Source: Bacillota bacterium (GTDB taxonomy: Bacteria > Bacillota > Clostridia > Christensenellales > CAG-138). From it: a DNA stretch of 32,002 nucleotides. Numbering within the stretch: the stretch's first letter is position 1; every line of letters starts with the position of its first letter. The notes below the pieces were generated by a model, which ran no database searches, was not told where the DNA came from, and worked only from the letters and a program-made list of their open reading frames with translations. Positions 1-8,656 of this stretch are shown piece after piece. The stretch spans positions 31,817-63,818 of the forward strand of contig JAKJBL010000002.1 in the NCBI GenBank assembly GCA_022707005.1, in the 5' to 3' direction. The translations under genes and the position numbers were made by a program.

Positions 1-1
1 G

Positions 2-379
2 CAGTATACAGCCGCATCCTTGGTATCCGAGAATAAAATTTATGCCCATCCTGCAAGCGTGGATTCTATCCCCTCATCTGCTAATCAGGAAGACCATGTA
101 AGCATGGGCACTACAGCAGCACGCAAAGCGCGCATGATTCTTGACAACAGCCAAAAAGTCCTTGGAATAGAACTGTTCGCTTCCTCTCAGGCGCTTTGGC
201 TCTTAGGTGAGGAAAAGCTTTCTAAAGCGACAAAGGCAGTTTACGAGCATATCCGCAGGCGTGTTCCGCCTGTTGAAAAAGATATTGCAATGCATTATGA
301 ACTGGTAAAATTCGATGAAATGGTTAAAAGCGGCGAGCTTGTCGCTGTTGTGGAGAATATCATAGGGGAGCTTTTGTAG
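2..379 (+). CDS. hutH: Histidine ammonia-lyase, C-terminal part (cut by left edge)
   Basis: The frame is open from base 2 and ends at TAG 377-379, so only the last ~125 residues of a normally ~500-residue enzyme are present. The enzyme removes ammonia from L-histidine to give urocanate, the first step of histidine catabolism in the cytoplasm. The stretch QYTAASLVSENK followed by HPASVDSIPSSANQEDHVSMG is the family's highly conserved C-terminal block (seen). The MIO active-site Ala-Ser-Gly lies upstream, outside the window. The next gene, urocanate hydratase, starts 9 bases later, so the two are co-transcribed. The ATG/TTG codons inside this stretch are not starts. Confidence 0.95.
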   Translation, partial: QYTAASLVSENKIYAHPASVDSIPSSANQEDHVSMGTTAARKARMILDNSQKVLGIELFASSQALWLLGEEKLSKATKAVYEHIRRRVPPVEKDIAMHYELVKFDEMVKSGELVAVVENIIGELL

Positions 380-388
380 GAGGGTATT

Positions 389-2413
389 ATGTTGGAAAAT
401 TCAAAAATTGCACAGGCAATGACAATTAAGCTCGATGAACATTTGCCGGAATATCCGGACTTTGAGCAGGGGAGGCGCAGGGCGCCTGACAGAGGGTTTT
501 CGCTTACAAAAGAGCAGGCTGCACTCGCGCTAAAGAATGCTTTGCGCTATGTGCCGCAAGCGCTCCATGAAGCGCTTGCGCCCGAGTTTATGGATGAACT
601 CCTTACCCGCGGCCGCATTTATGCCTATAGATACAGGCCGCAGGGGAGAATTTACGGCAGACCAATAAACGAATATAAGGGCAATTGTCTTGCAGGCAAA
701 GCGCTCCAGGTTATGCTTGACAACAACTTAGATTTTGAAATTGCGCTGTACCCATACGAACTTGTAACTTACGGCGAAACCGGCCAAGCCTGCCAGAACT
801 GGCTTCAATACAGGCTAATTAAAAAATATCTTGAGGAGCTTACAGAAGAACAAACACTCGTGCTGCTCTCAGGCCATCCTTTGGGGCTTTTCCCGTCTAA
901 GCCTGAAGCGCCAAGGGTTATACTGACAAACGCGCTCATGGTTGGCATGTTTGACAACATGAAGGATTGGGAAATTGCCGAACAGCTCGGTGTTGCAAAT
1001 TATGGGCAAATGACAGCCGGCGGGTGGATGTATATCGGCCCTCAGGGCATAGTACACGGCACATTCAACACCATACTCGGAGCAGGGCGCAAATTCCTCG
1101 GCGTATCACAAAAAGGAGATTTAAAAGGCAAGGTCTTTGTTTCTTCCGGCCTTGGCGGTATGAGCGGGGCTCAGCCAAAAGCAGCAAATATTGCAGGCGC
1201 TGTCGGAATCTTTGCAGAGGTTGACTATTCAAGAATCAAAACGCGCCTTGACCAGGGCTGGGTAAATATTGCCTGCACAGATTTAGACGAGGTGTTTAGC
1301 ATAGCAAACGCCAAAAGGCATAGCGGCGAAAGCATATCTATAGCCTACCATGGCAATATTGTCGATTTATTGGAGCGTGCGGCAGATGTGAACTTTAAGA
1401 TTGACCTTTTGAGCGACCAGACTTCCTGCCACAATGCTTATGATGGCGGATACTGCCCTGTTGGCATAAGCTTTGAACAGCGAACAGCCATGCTCCATGA
1501 TGAACGTGATGCTTTTAGAGAGCAGGTCAACGCATCTTTCAGACGGCATTTTAATGCAATCCGTACTCTAACTGCAGCCGGGACATATTTCTTTGATTAT
1601 GGCAACTCCTTTATGAAGGCAGTATATGACAGCGGCGTTCATGAAATTTCAAAAAACGGTGTTGATGAGAAAGACGGCTTCATTTTCCCCTCCTATGTTG
1701 AAGATATTATGGGGCCGATGCTCTTTGATTATGGATATGGTCCTTTCCGCTGGGTTTGTCTCTCGGGCAAGCCGGAAGATTTAAATAAGACCGATGTTGC
1801 TGCAATGGCATGCATCGACCCTAATAGGCGCTTCCAAGATAGAGATAATTATATATGGATACGCGATGCTAAAGAGAATAAACTCGTTGTCGGAACGCAG
1901 GCGCGCATACTGTATCAGGATGCTGAAGGCAGAACGCGTATTGCCTTAAAGTTTAACGAAATGGTGCGAAACGGCGAAATAGGTCCTGTAATGCTCGGCA
2001 GAGACCATCATGATGTAAGCGGCACAGATTCACCCTTCCGCGAAACAGCAAATATTAAAGATGGCAGCAATGTAATGGCTGATATGGCTGTACAGTGCTT
2101 TGCTGGGAATGCTGCGCGCGGCATGTCCCTTTGCGCTTTGCATAACGGCGGCGGCGTAGGCATAGGCAAATCAATTAACGGCGGCTTTGGTCTGGTGCTT
2201 GATGGAACTTCCCGTACAGACGAAATTATTCGTTCTGCTATGATGTGGGATGTCATGGGAGGCGTTGCGCGAAGAAGCTGGGCAAGAAACGATAATGCAG
2301 TTGAAACTGCTGCTGCTTATAATGAAAAATGGATGGGGAAGGGGCACATAACCCTGCCGTTTGTCGCAGATGAGAGCCTGGTTGAAAATACAATTAACAA
2401 GGCAGGTATATAG
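389..2413 (+). CDS. hutU: Urocanate hydratase (urocanase), long form
   Basis: Converts urocanate to 4-imidazolone-5-propanoate using tightly bound NAD+, the second step of histidine breakdown. The 674-residue product is about 110 residues longer than the common ~555-residue bacterial urocanase and fits the longer version known from some anaerobes and eukaryotes (family knowledge). Visible blocks include YRPQGRIYGRPINEYKGNCL near residue 80, LSGHPLGLFPS, the central GGMSGAQPKAA dinucleotide-site region, GRDHHDVSG and a glycine-rich NGGGVGIGKSINGGFG near the C terminus. The ATG is preceded by a strong GGAGG. It sits 9 bases after hutH and 1 base before the formiminotransferase gene, so it is an internal operon gene. 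Confidence 0.96.
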   Translation: MLENSKIAQAMTIKLDEHLPEYPDFEQGRRRAPDRGFSLTKEQAALALKNALRYVPQALHEALAPEFMDELLTRGRIYAYRYRPQGRIYGRPINEYKGNCLAGKALQVMLDNNLDFEIALYPYELVTYGETGQACQNWLQYRLIKKYLEELTEEQTLVLLSGHPLGLFPSKPEAPRVILTNALMVGMFDNMKDWEIAEQLGVANYGQMTAGGWMYIGPQGIVHGTFNTILGAGRKFLGVSQKGDLKGKVFVSSGLGGMSGAQPKAANIAGAVGIFAEVDYSRIKTRLDQGWVNIACTDLDEVFSIANAKRHSGESISIAYHGNIVDLLERAADVNFKIDLLSDQTSCHNAYDGGYCPVGISFEQRTAMLHDERDAFREQVNASFRRHFNAIRTLTAAGTYFFDYGNSFMKAVYDSGVHEISKNGVDEKDGFIFPSYVEDIMGPMLFDYGYGPFRWVCLSGKPEDLNKTDVAAMACIDPNRRFQDRDNYIWIRDAKENKLVVGTQARILYQDAEGRTRIALKFNEMVRNGEIGPVMLGRDHHDVSGTDSPFRETANIKDGSNVMADMAVQCFAGNAARGMSLCALHNGGGVGIGKSINGGFGLVLDGTSRTDEIIRSAMMWDVMGGVARRSWARNDNAVETAAAYNEKWMGKGHITLPFVADESLVENTINKAGI

Positions 2414-2414
2414 T

Positions 2415-3311
2415 ATGGCTAAAATAATTGAATGTGTTCCAAACATAAGCGAAGGCCGCAGACCGGAAATAACCGAAAAATGTCTTGATGTTGTGCGCAA
2501 TACACCCGGAGTCGTGCTCCTTGACAGCAGCAGCGATTATAGCCACAATCGCAGTGTAATAACATTTCTCGGTTCGCCTGAAGGGGTAGAAGAAGCTGCT
2601 GTTGCCCTTGCAAAAGAGGCTGCAGCGCTTATTGATTTAACAAAGCATCATGGGGAACACCCCAGAATGGGTGCAATTGATGTCATTCCGTTTATCCCGA
2701 TAAAAGAAGTTGAAATGGCTGAGTGCGTAGCGCTCTCAAAGCATGTTGCCAAAAGAATAGCGGAAGAGTCCAAAATACCTGTTTATCTTTACGAAGAATC
2801 CGCAAGTACGCCGCAGCGCGTTAACCTGGCAGCAATCCGAAAAGGTCAGTTTGAGGGCATGAGCGAAAAAGTAAAGCTGCCTGAGTGGGAGCCTGACTTT
2901 GGTGGAAGAACTGTTCACCCCACTGCAGGGGTTGTAGCAATAGGAGCACGAATGCCCCTTATTGCATTTAATATAAACCTGTCTACTTCAGATGTTGAAA
3001 TAGCTAACAGAATAGCTAAGATTATAAGACGCAGTAGCGGTGGCTTCGATGCTGTTAAAGCTATAGGCATTATGCTTGAGGATAGAAACATTGCGCAGGT
3101 CTCAATAAATATGACAAACTTCAATGTTACTCCTCTTTACAGGGTGCTTGAGCTTATAAAAGCAGAGGCTGCCCGCTGGGGCATACATGTTGTAGGCACA
3201 GAGATTGTCGGGCTTACCCCAATGCGTGCGCTTATTGACTCTGCAGAATACTATATGCAGCTTGAGAACTTTGACGCTAATAAGCAGGTGCTCGAAAACC
3301 ACATTCTTTAA
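2415..3311 (+). CDS. ftcD: Glutamate formimidoyltransferase (stand-alone)
   Basis: Transfers the formimino group of N-formimino-L-glutamate to tetrahydrofolate, releasing glutamate. The 298-residue product corresponds to the N-terminal half of the bifunctional FTCD protein; the cyclodeaminase half is a separate gene further along this operon. The start chosen is ATG 2415, giving MAKIIECVPNISEGR, the canonical family N terminus; a longer in-frame start at 2361 would lie inside hutU. The block KHHGEHPRMGAIDVIPF (about residues 76-92) contains the catalytic histidine region, and FGGRTVHPTAGVVAIGAR is also typical. Only one base separates it from the hutU stop, which suggests translational coupling. 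The presence of this gene implies the folate-dependent branch rather than direct hydrolysis of formiminoglutamate. Confidence 0.95.
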   Translation: MAKIIECVPNISEGRRPEITEKCLDVVRNTPGVVLLDSSSDYSHNRSVITFLGSPEGVEEAAVALAKEAAALIDLTKHHGEHPRMGAIDVIPFIPIKEVEMAECVALSKHVAKRIAEESKIPVYLYEESASTPQRVNLAAIRKGQFEGMSEKVKLPEWEPDFGGRTVHPTAGVVAIGARMPLIAFNINLSTSDVEIANRIAKIIRRSSGGFDAVKAIGIMLEDRNIAQVSINMTNFNVTPLYRVLELIKAEAARWGIHVVGTEIVGLTPMRALIDSAEYYMQLENFDANKQVLENHIL

Positions 3312-3321
3312 GGAGGATTGA

Positions 3322-4551
3322 ATGCTGCTTATAAAGAATATCGGTCTTTTGCAGACCTCAGTCGGAACAGGCTGCGCTCGCGGAATAGCGCAGCGTGAGA
3401 ACTTAAAGCTGCGCAATGCGGCAATTCTTATTGAGCGAGGCAAAATTTCAGAAATTACAAGCGATGGTGTGCTGCCTGCATGCCCCCGCGGCATTGCCGA
3501 ACTTGATGCAAAGGGGCTCCTTGTCACCCCCGGGCTTGTTGATTCGCATACCCATCTGGTTTTTGGGGGATGGCGGCAGCACGAAGTCCAGCTCAAGCTT
3601 AAGGGCGCCTCATACCTTGAAATTCTTAGAGCGGGCGGCGGCATACTTGATACAGTCAGGAAAACGCGGGCAGCTACTGAAGAAGAGTTATACAATAAGA
3701 GCCTGAGATTCCTTGACGAAATGCTTGCGCTTGGCGTGACTTCTGTTGAAGCTAAGAGCGGGTACGGGCTTGATTTAGAAACAGAATTAAAGCAGCTAAG
3801 GGTGCTTAAGGCACTTAATCAAGACCATAAGGTTGATATTGTGTCTACCTTCATGGGCGCGCATGCAGTTGCGGATGAATACGCAGGCAATGGAAATGCA
3901 TATATCGACTTCGTTTGTGAAACTGTTTTGCCCGCTGTATGTGAACAGGGACTTGCCTCGTGCTGCGATGTTTTTTGCGAAGACTCTGTATTTAATGTTG
4001 AACAGAGCAGAAAAGTACTCAATTGTGCAAAAGAGCATGGGCTGAAGCTAAAGATTCACGCAGATGAAATCCATGCAATTGGAGGCGCTGAGCTTGCAGG
4101 TGAAGTTGGGGCAATTTCGGCAGAGCATTTAATCGCAACAGAAGAAGCAGGCATGGCCGCACTTGCTAAGGCAGGTACTGTAGCAGTACTTCTGCCGCAA
4201 ACATCCTTCTATTTGGCTAAGCAGTATGCAAAAGCAAAACGAATGATTGAGCTTGGGATTCCTGTAGCGCTTGCATCGGACTTTAACCCAGGTTCCTGCC
4301 CTTCGCTTAATCTCCAGTTTGCTGTAAATCTTGGCTATTTAGGGTATGGACTGCAGCCTGAGGAAATTCTGACTGCTGTAACAAGAAATGCCGCGTATGC
4401 GATTGGGCTTGATAAAAGCGTTGGAACACTCGAAAAAGGAAAACAGGCTGATATCGTTATTTGGGATGCTCCGGATTTTGAGATGCTGTGCTATCGTTTT
4501 GGAAGCAACCAGGTGCATTCTGTAATTAAAAAAGGAGAAATAGTTGTATGA
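3322..4551 (+). CDS. hutI: Imidazolonepropionase
   Basis: A metal-dependent amidohydrolase that opens imidazolone-5-propanoate to N-formimino-L-glutamate, the third step of the pathway. The 409-residue length is normal. Visible metal-binding motifs are HTH in VDSHTHLVFGG, KIHADEIHAIGGAEL in the middle, SAEHL, and ASDFNPGSCPS near residue 315, all in the expected order for the HutI subgroup. The ATG is preceded by AAGGAGG. The gene lies between the two folate enzymes, an order (hutH-hutU-ftcD-hutI-fchA) that differs from the biochemical sequence but keeps all steps together. Its last four bases overlap the next start as ATGA. Confidence 0.96.
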   Translation: MLLIKNIGLLQTSVGTGCARGIAQRENLKLRNAAILIERGKISEITSDGVLPACPRGIAELDAKGLLVTPGLVDSHTHLVFGGWRQHEVQLKLKGASYLEILRAGGGILDTVRKTRAATEEELYNKSLRFLDEMLALGVTSVEAKSGYGLDLETELKQLRVLKALNQDHKVDIVSTFMGAHAVADEYAGNGNAYIDFVCETVLPAVCEQGLASCCDVFCEDSVFNVEQSRKVLNCAKEHGLKLKIHADEIHAIGGAELAGEVGAISAEHLIATEEAGMAALAKAGTVAVLLPQTSFYLAKQYAKAKRMIELGIPVALASDFNPGSCPSLNLQFAVNLGYLGYGLQPEEILTAVTRNAAYAIGLDKSVGTLEKGKQADIVIWDAPDFEMLCYRFGSNQVHSVIKKGEIVV

Positions 4552-5174
4552 CGCTTGACAAGCAAAGTATTGATATGTATCTTGTTGCCTTAGCATCAGA
4601 ACTGCCTGCACCGGGCGGCGGCAGCGCAAGCGCGCTATGCGGGGCGCAGGGCGCTGCATTAACTGCAATGGTAGCTAATCTTACCCTTGGCAAGAAGAAA
4701 TATGAACAGGAGCAGGAGATTTGCAGGCTGGCTGCTTGTGAGGCACTTGAGTTAAAAGAAAAGCTCCAAATTCAAATAGAACGTGATACTCAAGCATATA
4801 ACCTTGTATGCTCAGCCTTTAAGCTGCCAAAGGAAACAACAGCAGAGCAGGCGCTTCGCAGCCATAAAATTGCAGAGGCAACGCTTGCTGCAACTGAAAT
4901 GCCTTTTCGTACAATGCAGCTCGCGCAGGAAGTTTTGCGTCTGACACGTTCGCTTGTAGGCCGTTCAAATGTGAATGCAGCAAGCGATTTAGGCGTTGCT
5001 GCTTTAAACCTTTTGTGTTGCATAAAAGGGGCATGGTTAAATGTGCTTATAAATTTAAGCGGCCTTAAAGATGAAAACAAAGCTGCTGAATTTTTAAGTA
5101 AAGGCAGAAGCCTGCTTGAAGAAGCAGAAAAAACAGAGCATGAAATTTTAAATCTTGTTATGGAGAGTCTCTAA
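4548..5174 (+). CDS. fchA: Formimidoyltetrahydrofolate cyclodeaminase
   Basis: Cyclises 5-formimino-tetrahydrofolate to 5,10-methenyl-tetrahydrofolate with release of ammonia, feeding one-carbon units into the folate pool. The 208-residue product is the stand-alone form of the FTCD C-terminal domain. The N-terminal PAPGGGSASALCGAQGAA motif (about residues 21-38) is the family signature, followed by the expected all-helical sequence. The start overlaps the hutI stop by four bases (ATGA), typical of coupled translation. It is the last gene of the hut operon; a perfect 19-bp stem follows 18 bases downstream. Confidence 0.93.
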   Translation: MTLDKQSIDMYLVALASELPAPGGGSASALCGAQGAALTAMVANLTLGKKKYEQEQEICRLAACEALELKEKLQIQIERDTQAYNLVCSAFKLPKETTAEQALRSHKIAEATLAATEMPFRTMQLAQEVLRLTRSLVGRSNVNAASDLGVAALNLLCCIKGAWLNVLINLSGLKDENKAAEFLSKGRSLLEEAEKTEHEILNLVMESL

Positions 5175-5192
5175 GGTTTTTATGAATAACTC

Positions 5193-5234
5193 AAAACAGG
5201 TCTGGAAAAGCTTGCGCTTTTCCAGACCTGTTTT
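5193..5234. terminator. Bidirectional intrinsic terminator between hut and nag operons
   Basis: A perfect 19-bp inverted repeat, left arm aaaacaggtctggaaaagc (5193-5211) and right arm 5216-5234, with a four-base loop TTGC. Both arms end in a run of four T on their own strand, so the hairpin can stop transcription from fchA (+) and from nagB (-), whose stop codon lies only four bases away. Confidence 0.9.
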
Positions 5235-5237
5235 ATA

Positions 5238-5954
5238 CTAACACTCTTTTGCGCAAATCACAGTTAAATCAGGGTGCAGCTGTAAAATTGATGCAGGCAG
5301 TTTAGGGGTAACGGGACCATATAGCGCACGGTCAATTATTTCGAACTTTGCTTTGCCGCAAGCTAAAAGCACAACCTTTCGCGCGTGCATTATGCCTCTT
5401 AAGCCCATTGTGAGCGCCGCAGTCGGAACATTAGAAATCTCGTTTTCAAAAAAACGTGAATTCGCGCTGATTGTATCCTCAGAAAGGAGCACGCGGTGAG
5501 TGTCCATTACAAATTCTTCGCCCGGTTCATTGAACCCGATATGTCCGTTATTTCCTATTCCGAGAAGCTGCAGGTCGATGCCGCCAAGCTCATGGATTGT
5601 TTTATCGTACTTTGCGCATTCCTGAGCATAATCTGATGCCATACCATCAGGCACATAAGTGTTATGCTTTTTTATATCAATATGGTTAAAAAGATTGTCA
5701 TTCATGTAAGTTCTGTAGCTTTGAGGGTGCGTTTCTTGAAGACCGCAGTATTCATCAAGATTTACAGTTGAAACGCCTTTAAAAGAGAGTTCTCCTGCTT
5801 TGAATAAAGCGGCTAACTGCTTATATGCGCCTATAGGCGTTGAGCCTGTTGCAAGGCCTAAAACACAAGCAGGTTTCATAAGAATCTGCGCGCAAATAAG
5901 GCTTGCAGCTTTTTTGCTCATTGCTTCGTAGCTGTTTGTTAGAATATAATTCAT
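5238..5954 (-). CDS. nagB: Glucosamine-6-phosphate deaminase
   Basis: Converts glucosamine 6-phosphate to fructose 6-phosphate and ammonia, linking amino-sugar breakdown to glycolysis. The 238-residue product is the usual length. Visible motifs: LGLATGSTP (phosphate loop), STVNLDEY with the catalytic Asp, and GIGNNGHIGFNEPGEEF with the Asp/His/Glu catalytic group. The start ATG (5954-5952) has GGAAAGGAG upstream and overlaps the nagA stop by four bases (ATGA). It is the last gene of the minus-strand kinase-nagA-nagB operon. Family members are often activated allosterically by GlcNAc-6-P; that was not assessed here. Confidence 0.96.
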   Translation of the reverse strand: MNYILTNSYEAMSKKAASLICAQILMKPACVLGLATGSTPIGAYKQLAALFKAGELSFKGVSTVNLDEYCGLQETHPQSYRTYMNDNLFNHIDIKKHNTYVPDGMASDYAQECAKYDKTIHELGGIDLQLLGIGNNGHIGFNEPGEEFVMDTHRVLLSEDTISANSRFFENEISNVPTAALTMGLRGIMHARKVVLLACGKAKFEIIDRALYGPVTPKLPASILQLHPDLTVICAKEC

Positions 5955-7060
5955 GCAAACTCCTTTCCTTTGACGAATACTTTTTTAATATTCCACTGCT
6001 TATCAATTAAGACCATGTCGGCTTGTTTGCCGCTTATAATACTGCCAATGTATTTATCCATCTTAATTGCTCGTGCCGGGTTCATTGTAGCTGCAGATAG
6101 CGCCGCTTCCTGCTTAATCCCAAACTTAATTGCATTTTTCACAGCCTGCATTAAATTTATGGAAGAACCTGCAATTGTACCATCGTGCAGCATTGCTTTT
6201 CCGCCTTGTACTGTAACAGGCTGACCGCCAAGTTCATATTCTCCATCAGCTAACCCTGCGCTTCTCATGGAGTCGCTTATAAAGCATATTTTGCTCTTAT
6301 CAAAAAGTTTAAACACTGCGCGTATAACCGCAGGATGAAGATGTATGCCATCGCAAATAACTTCAACGCTTGCGCCTGCATCTGCAGCTGCACCTATTAT
6401 ACCGGGGCTTCTATGCAGAAAAGGTTCCATTGCGTTGAATAAATGCGTAACATGGGTTGCTCCGTTTTCAAACGCCTGCATTGCAGTATCATAATCTGCA
6501 GCTGTATGTGCAAGAGAGACTGTTGCGAGCTTTGCTGCTCTTTCAATAAAATCAAGCGCGTTTGGGAGCTCGGGCGCAAGGTCAATTAGCTTTATTCGGT
6601 TGTTTGCAGCTTTATTCAGCCGTTTTAACATTGCAAAATCCGGAGGAATAATATTTTTTGAAGCCTGCGCACCTTTCTTTAGCGGGTTAATGAACGGGCC
6701 TTCCATATTTATGCCTATACATGTGGCTCCAGTTTCAGTTGTAAAGCTGCCGGCTACGCGCATTGCCTGTTCTAATCTTATTTCATCATATGTCATTGTA
6801 GTAGCCAAGAATGATGTTATTCCATTCATAGCATAAAATCTTGACATAGTTTTAAGCGCCTGCTCAATGCCGTCTGAGGTATCTGCGTTCATTGCGCCAT
6901 GTGTGTGTATATCCACAAGCCCCGGGATAAGCATATAGCCAGAAGCATCAAAACCTTTGCCCTTTAGGGTTCCTGATTCAACAATGTTTTCTTCAAAGCG
7001 GACATCCATTTTTCGAAAACATGAGTCTTCACAGAATACATTTGCATTTTTTATCAGCAT
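5951..7060 (-). CDS. nagA: N-acetylglucosamine-6-phosphate deacetylase
   Basis: Removes acetate from GlcNAc-6-phosphate to give glucosamine 6-phosphate for NagB. The 369-residue amidohydrolase shows VDIHTHG (first metal/structural motif, about residue 50), INMEGPF with the metal-binding Glu, LAHTAADY, VTHLFNAM, and ISDSMRSAG with the catalytic Asp, followed by MNPARAI near the end. All key residues expected for NagA are present. It starts six bases after the upstream kinase stop and overlaps nagB by four bases. The pairing with a sugar-kinase-like gene suggests that free GlcNAc, or a related amino sugar such as one from cell-wall recycling, enters the pathway by phosphorylation rather than through a PTS (inference). 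Confidence 0.95.
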   Translation of the reverse strand: MLIKNANVFCEDSCFRKMDVRFEENIVESGTLKGKGFDASGYMLIPGLVDIHTHGAMNADTSDGIEQALKTMSRFYAMNGITSFLATTMTYDEIRLEQAMRVAGSFTTETGATCIGINMEGPFINPLKKGAQASKNIIPPDFAMLKRLNKAANNRIKLIDLAPELPNALDFIERAAKLATVSLAHTAADYDTAMQAFENGATHVTHLFNAMEPFLHRSPGIIGAAADAGASVEVICDGIHLHPAVIRAVFKLFDKSKICFISDSMRSAGLADGEYELGGQPVTVQGGKAMLHDGTIAGSSINLMQAVKNAIKFGIKQEAALSAATMNPARAIKMDKYIGSIISGKQADMVLIDKQWNIKKVFVKGKEFA

Positions 7061-7066
7061 TGTGTA

Positions 7067-8446
7067 CTACATCCTTTCAGGCAGACTTGCCGCTGCGACT
7101 GACTGCCCAACTCTTCTCGCTTTTTCATCAGGCAAAACCGGTTTAATATTTGCAGCAATATCAGGGTATTCATTTTTAAGTATATGCGCCGCAGCTTCAA
7201 GAATAAGCTCTCCGCCCCTGCCGCTCATAACTCTTCCAAGCAGCAGCGCGTTGTGAAAACCGTATAAATCATAGTAAAGCGGCAGCGTGTGCCCCAAGTA
7301 TGCGCCTATGGTTGAGAAGACTGAAGCTGCAGCGCTGCTTCCATCTTTAAGAAGGTTTTGCACATGCAGGAGTTTTTCAGCCGGAGTTAGCTTTTCGCCA
7401 AGCTCAATGCCTGCAAGCGGTGCAAGGCGTATTACGGCATCTTGAGAAAAATACTTAACGCCGCAGCCAATGTCGCCAGACCACTCATCGCGCGGCGCTA
7501 CATGCTGCGCATCAGTAGGTGCAAAGGCTAGCTCGTTTAGCCAGCCTGTAATATGGCCGTTTTTATCAAGAAATCCCGCAGCTTCACTTGTACCCATTGC
7601 TATTCCTAAAACATTATTTGTATTTAGGTTCATTCCACCTGCAAGAGCGCTTACATCGCCGTCATTGCAAACAACTACCGGAACATCAGCAATTTCTTTT
7701 GCTGCGCGCAGATAAATATTTTGCACCTTTTCTTTATACAAAGCCTTGGGCACTTTTAAAAATAAAGAGGCGACCATAGTTTTGTTATCAATATATATGC
7801 CTGCTGAGGAAATGCCTATTGCATCAACCCTGGGCATATGGGCTGCAGCTGATTTAAGCGCCTGAACAATCTCCTGAAAGTGGTAGTCAGGGTCTGGCTG
7901 CGTTTTGGGATGCCAAACCACCTCTTCGGAAAACACAGGTATGCCATCAATAACTGCTGAAACCTTTCTATCGCTGCCGCCCGCATCAAAGCCGATACGG
8001 CATCCGTCGAGGTGCCTGCCAAGAGGTTTGGAAACTTCGTATGCAGAAGGTTTTTCACTAACTGCAAGCACTTCGAATTCTTTTTCATAAACATCGGCCA
8101 TGAATTCAGCATCAAAGGCGCGGGCGCCGCCTGCAGAAAATGCATCGCGGATATAGTTGAAAAGAACATCATTTACGCCATATAAATAAACCCTGAAACC
8201 GCCTTTCATCCAGAGTAAAGTTTTAATTAACCGTTCGAGATAGTATTTATCTGCATCAAATTTTGAAGTAGTGCCGTGTATAAATGTTTCATGCACTGCC
8301 ATTTGACCTTGTGAACGTAAAATTGCAATTGCAATCGGGACAGAGGCATCTTTTTTATACTCGTTAAACCACTTGTAAAGCGGAATAAAGCCTTCATCTA
8401 AAATGGGCCTATTCTCAACTGTAATATTTACGCCTAAGTGCATCAT
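7067..8446 (-). CDS. ROK/BadF-like sugar kinase with extra N-terminal domain
   Basis: Product of 459 residues. Residues ~150-459 look like an actin-fold sugar kinase or activator: IGFDAGGSDRKVSAV resembles the phosphate-1 loop, ISSAGIYIDN and VVCNDGDVSALAGG the middle motifs, and GIAMGTSEAAGFL the phosphate-2 loop. Residues 1-150 are an additional domain with no kinase motif. The usual ROK zinc motif (CGxxGCxE) is not seen. The start chosen is ATG 8446, eight bases after GGAG; a TTG at 8452 would be too close to that site. It is the first gene of the operon with nagA and nagB, so phosphorylation of GlcNAc or a related amino sugar is the likely role. The true substrate, and whether the N-terminal domain is regulatory, are not readable from sequence. 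Confidence 0.75.
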   Translation of the reverse strand: MMHLGVNITVENRPILDEGFIPLYKWFNEYKKDASVPIAIAILRSQGQMAVHETFIHGTTSKFDADKYYLERLIKTLLWMKGGFRVYLYGVNDVLFNYIRDAFSAGGARAFDAEFMADVYEKEFEVLAVSEKPSAYEVSKPLGRHLDGCRIGFDAGGSDRKVSAVIDGIPVFSEEVVWHPKTQPDPDYHFQEIVQALKSAAAHMPRVDAIGISSAGIYIDNKTMVASLFLKVPKALYKEKVQNIYLRAAKEIADVPVVVCNDGDVSALAGGMNLNTNNVLGIAMGTSEAAGFLDKNGHITGWLNELAFAPTDAQHVAPRDEWSGDIGCGVKYFSQDAVIRLAPLAGIELGEKLTPAEKLLHVQNLLKDGSSAAASVFSTIGAYLGHTLPLYYDLYGFHNALLLGRVMSGRGGELILEAAAHILKNEYPDIAANIKPVLPDEKARRVGQSVAAASLPERM

Positions 8447-8573
8447 TTGCAAATCTCCTTTATTGACAAAGCATATAACTTTATTTTGGGCTTATAACGC
8501 ATTAACTTTCAGGTGCTACTATTCATTATAAACGAATTCTATGTTTCATAATAGAGCTATTAAATACAAAAGA

Positions 8574-8603
8574 TACACCCTATGTTTTGCTGCATAGGGT
8601 GTA
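8574..8603 (-). terminator. Intrinsic terminator after hcp
   Basis: An 11-bp perfect stem (arms 8574-8584 and 8593-8603) with an eight-base loop. On the minus strand it is followed by ATCTTTTGTATTT, a moderate T-tract. It lies 53 bases after the hcp stop and just upstream of the amino-sugar operon, whose best -10 candidate (TATAAT, bases 8525-8530, minus strand) has no convincing -35. Confidence 0.7.
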
Positions 8604-8656
8604 ATGGATGCAAGCTTTTCTTTTGGCTGGTAGCAAAGTATAGCTGCAGGCAATGT

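Noticed and set aside
2361-2414. Longer start for glutamate formimidoyltransferase
   Set aside because: The 18 extra codons lie inside hutU, and MAKIIECVPNISEGR is the usual N terminus.
3102-3695. 197-codon open frame on the minus strand opposite ftcD/hutI
   Set aside because: It lies wholly opposite two clear family genes, has no ribosome site and shows no recognisable domain.
8447-8452. TTG start for the ROK-like kinase
   Set aside because: It is only about three bases from GGAG; ATG 8446 has proper spacing.
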